A DNA stretch of 64,000 nt, taken from FLUQ01 sp031550605 (GTDB lineage Bacteria > Desulfobacterota > Desulfovibrionia > Desulfovibrionales > Desulfovibrionaceae). The position numbers were made by a program, and so were the translations under genes. Below the pieces are notes generated by a model. That model did no database searches, had not been told where the DNA came from, and worked only from the letters and a program-made list of their open reading frames with translations. How positions within the stretch are numbered: the first letter of the stretch is position 1; every line of letters starts with the position of its first letter. The stretch covers positions 1 through 64,000 of the forward strand of contig JAVBOK010000043.1 in assembly GCA_031550605.1 (NCBI GenBank), read 5' to 3'. Below are positions 62,859 through 64,000 of this stretch, in pieces.

Positions 62859-63890
62859 TCAATCGGGGTCCGCTGAAAATACGATGCCACCGTTGCGGAT
62901 GCAGGCCGTCTTGCGGCCGGAGAACTGAACGGTTTTGCCGCCTTCGCCCTTTTTCCAGGCCCTGTCGAGAGCCATCAGCGCGGATCCGAGAATCTGGCCG
63001 GGTCCCAGTCTTTCCAGCGCGGCCTTGTACGCACGCAGCCGCAAAGCCCTGGGCGCGCCGGTCAGCGTTTCGCGATGAAAAAAAATAGTCCCGGCATCAC
63101 CGGCCATCGTAAAAATCTCCGACGACGCGGCAAAAAAAGCCGCGTCGTCTCGCGCCACGCGCCAACGCAAAGCCACGGTGTCCAGAAAAGCGGGATTCTC
63201 CTCCAGCAGCAGGGGCAGCATACGGCCGCGCATCCGGTTGCGCAAAAAGGCCTGATCCCGGTTCAGGGGATCGTCGGTCCAGTCGCGCCCGAGCGTGCGC
63301 AGGAAATCCTCGATGGCTGCGCGCGGCGTCAGCAGCAGAGGCCGGATGACGCGCCGGTCATGGTCAATCCCGCGCATGCCGGCCAATGACGGCCAGCCGG
63401 CCCCCCGCAACAGCCGCATCAGCGAATCTTCGGCCAGATCGTTCAACTGATGGCCGAAAGCGATCCAGTCATACCCGCCATCCGCGCGAACCGTTTCCAG
63501 AAATGCCAGCCGCGCCTCGCGCCCCGCCTCCTCCAGACCGCACGCCCGCTCCGCCGCCAGAGCCCCCACATCCGCACGCCGGGAATAAAACCTGACCCCG
63601 AGAGACGCGCACAACCCGGCGGCGGCACTGGCTTCCGCGCCGGATTCGGGCCGCAGGCCGTGGTCCAGCATGGCAGCGCCCAAGGTCAGGCCCAGCCTGG
63701 CCGAAAGCGCGCGCAACGCCAGAAGCAGCGCCAGAGAGTCCGCTCCGCCGGAAAAAGCGACCAGCACCGAAATTCCGCGCAGGCCGCACTCCAGTTCGTC
63801 ACGGCAAAACCGCTCCATGGCGAGGCAGAACTTGGCCGCTTGCGGCGGCAGGCTTTGCAGGGAAAAAGAAGAAGCGGTCGCTGCATTCAT
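62859..63890 (-). CDS. tilS: tRNA(Ile)-lysidine synthase
   Basis: Converts C34 of the isoleucine CAU anticodon to lysidine using ATP and lysine. The 343 residues contain the PP-loop VAFSGGADSLALL, LDHGLRPES, the GHQLNDLAEDSLMRLLRGAG motif with conserved Asp/Glu, and RPLLLTPRAAIEDFL. Shorter than Escherichia coli TilS and lacking its full C-terminal domain, as in many bacteria. No clear ribosome-binding site; a start 24 codons later is possible. adk follows. Confidence 0.92.
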   Translation of the reverse strand: MNAATASSFSLQSLPPQAAKFCLAMERFCRDELECGLRGISVLVAFSGGADSLALLLALRALSARLGLTLGAAMLDHGLRPESGAEASAAAGLCASLGVRFYSRRADVGALAAERACGLEEAGREARLAFLETVRADGGYDWIAFGHQLNDLAEDSLMRLLRGAGWPSLAGMRGIDHDRRVIRPLLLTPRAAIEDFLRTLGRDWTDDPLNRDQAFLRNRMRGRMLPLLLEENPAFLDTVALRWRVARDDAAFFAASSEIFTMAGDAGTIFFHRETLTGAPRALRLRAYKAALERLGPGQILGSALMALDRAWKKGEGGKTVQFSGRKTACIRNGGIVFSADPD

Positions 63891-63935
63891 GGTTGTTCAT
63901 TTTTAGAAAGATTCTAGAAAAAATCTAGATTCAAG

Positions 63936-64000
63936 TCCCAAGCCTTCTTGGGGCTGCCGCCCCGAACTCCGCCCGGGGGGCAGGGGAATCACTCCCCAAC
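63936..64000. repeat. GC-rich intergenic hairpin module at the window end
   Basis: Inverted GGGG/CCCC-type repeats (CCAAGCCTTCTTGG, GGGGCTGCCGCCCC, CCCGGGGGG) match the style of the modules at 20361-20520 and 25075-25120. Just before it, between 63900 and 63930, lie two TCTAGA palindromes. The window cuts it off. Confidence 0.45.

Noticed and set aside
60731..63088. Plus-strand 785-residue open frame
   Set aside because: It runs antisense to three real genes: the GT9 gene, adk and the end of tilS.
1..64000. CRISPR arrays, tRNA or rRNA genes, insertion sequences, prophage
   Set aside because: I saw no regular spaced repeats, no tRNA-like cloverleaf, no transposase or phage proteins among the supported genes.

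Overview
The window looks like chromosomal backbone of a GC-rich sulfate- or sulfite-reducing bacterium of the family Desulfovibrionaceae. The evidence is protein character: a Cys-containing LID in adenylate kinase, a MetH without reactivation domain, an RpoH with an acidic N-terminal extension, a TAXI-TRAP transporter, and the gene order yqeY-mutS2-dnaG-rpoD. The genus cannot be fixed from the sequence. I see no rRNA, tRNA, CRISPR array, insertion sequence or prophage, and I do not recognise a clearly new multi-gene defence or mobile system.

Layout. 1-2.6 kb: rho (+), converging on a diguanylate cyclase (-) whose reading frame runs antisense into rho. 2.7-16 kb: a co-directional minus-strand run metH-tlpA-GNAT-hpt-zinc-ribbon protein-radA-rpsU-yqeY-mutS2-dnaG-rpoD. 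16.2-25 kb (+): rpoH, a TPR lipoprotein, a LolB-like lipoprotein, rpiB, cysS, an M48 protease and a five-S1-domain protein. 25.4-41 kb is a catabolic and uptake region. It holds a PAS-AAA+ sigma-54 activator and, on the minus strand, a CoA-transferase, an acyl-CoA dehydrogenase, a MaoC hydratase and a short-chain fatty acid transporter. Divergently (+) come an SDR reductase, a LivKHMGF-type ABC transporter and alanine dehydrogenase, then a phenylacetate-CoA ligase (-).

41-46 kb: rsfS-gpmI-small zinc protein, an ACT-domain protein, and a chemoreceptor (-). 46-54.5 kb (-): surE-uvrB-glycosyltransferase-ligA-dapB-nadE, with uvrB broken by one in-frame amber codon. 54.5-59.2 kb: an unrecognised membrane protein (-), then a DUF1850 protein and a TAXI-TRAP permease/binding protein pair (+). 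59.2-64 kb (-): two glycosyltransferases, adk and tilS.

The most informative regulatory reading is the 631-base gap at 32.0-32.63 kb. It holds a consensus-perfect -24/-12 sigma-54 promoter facing the CoA-transferase, upstream inverted repeats that could bind the activator, and a weaker -24/-12-like sequence facing the SDR gene. The catabolic genes could carry a short fatty acid through activation, dehydrogenation, hydration and oxidation. No thiolase or electron-transfer flavoprotein is encoded nearby.
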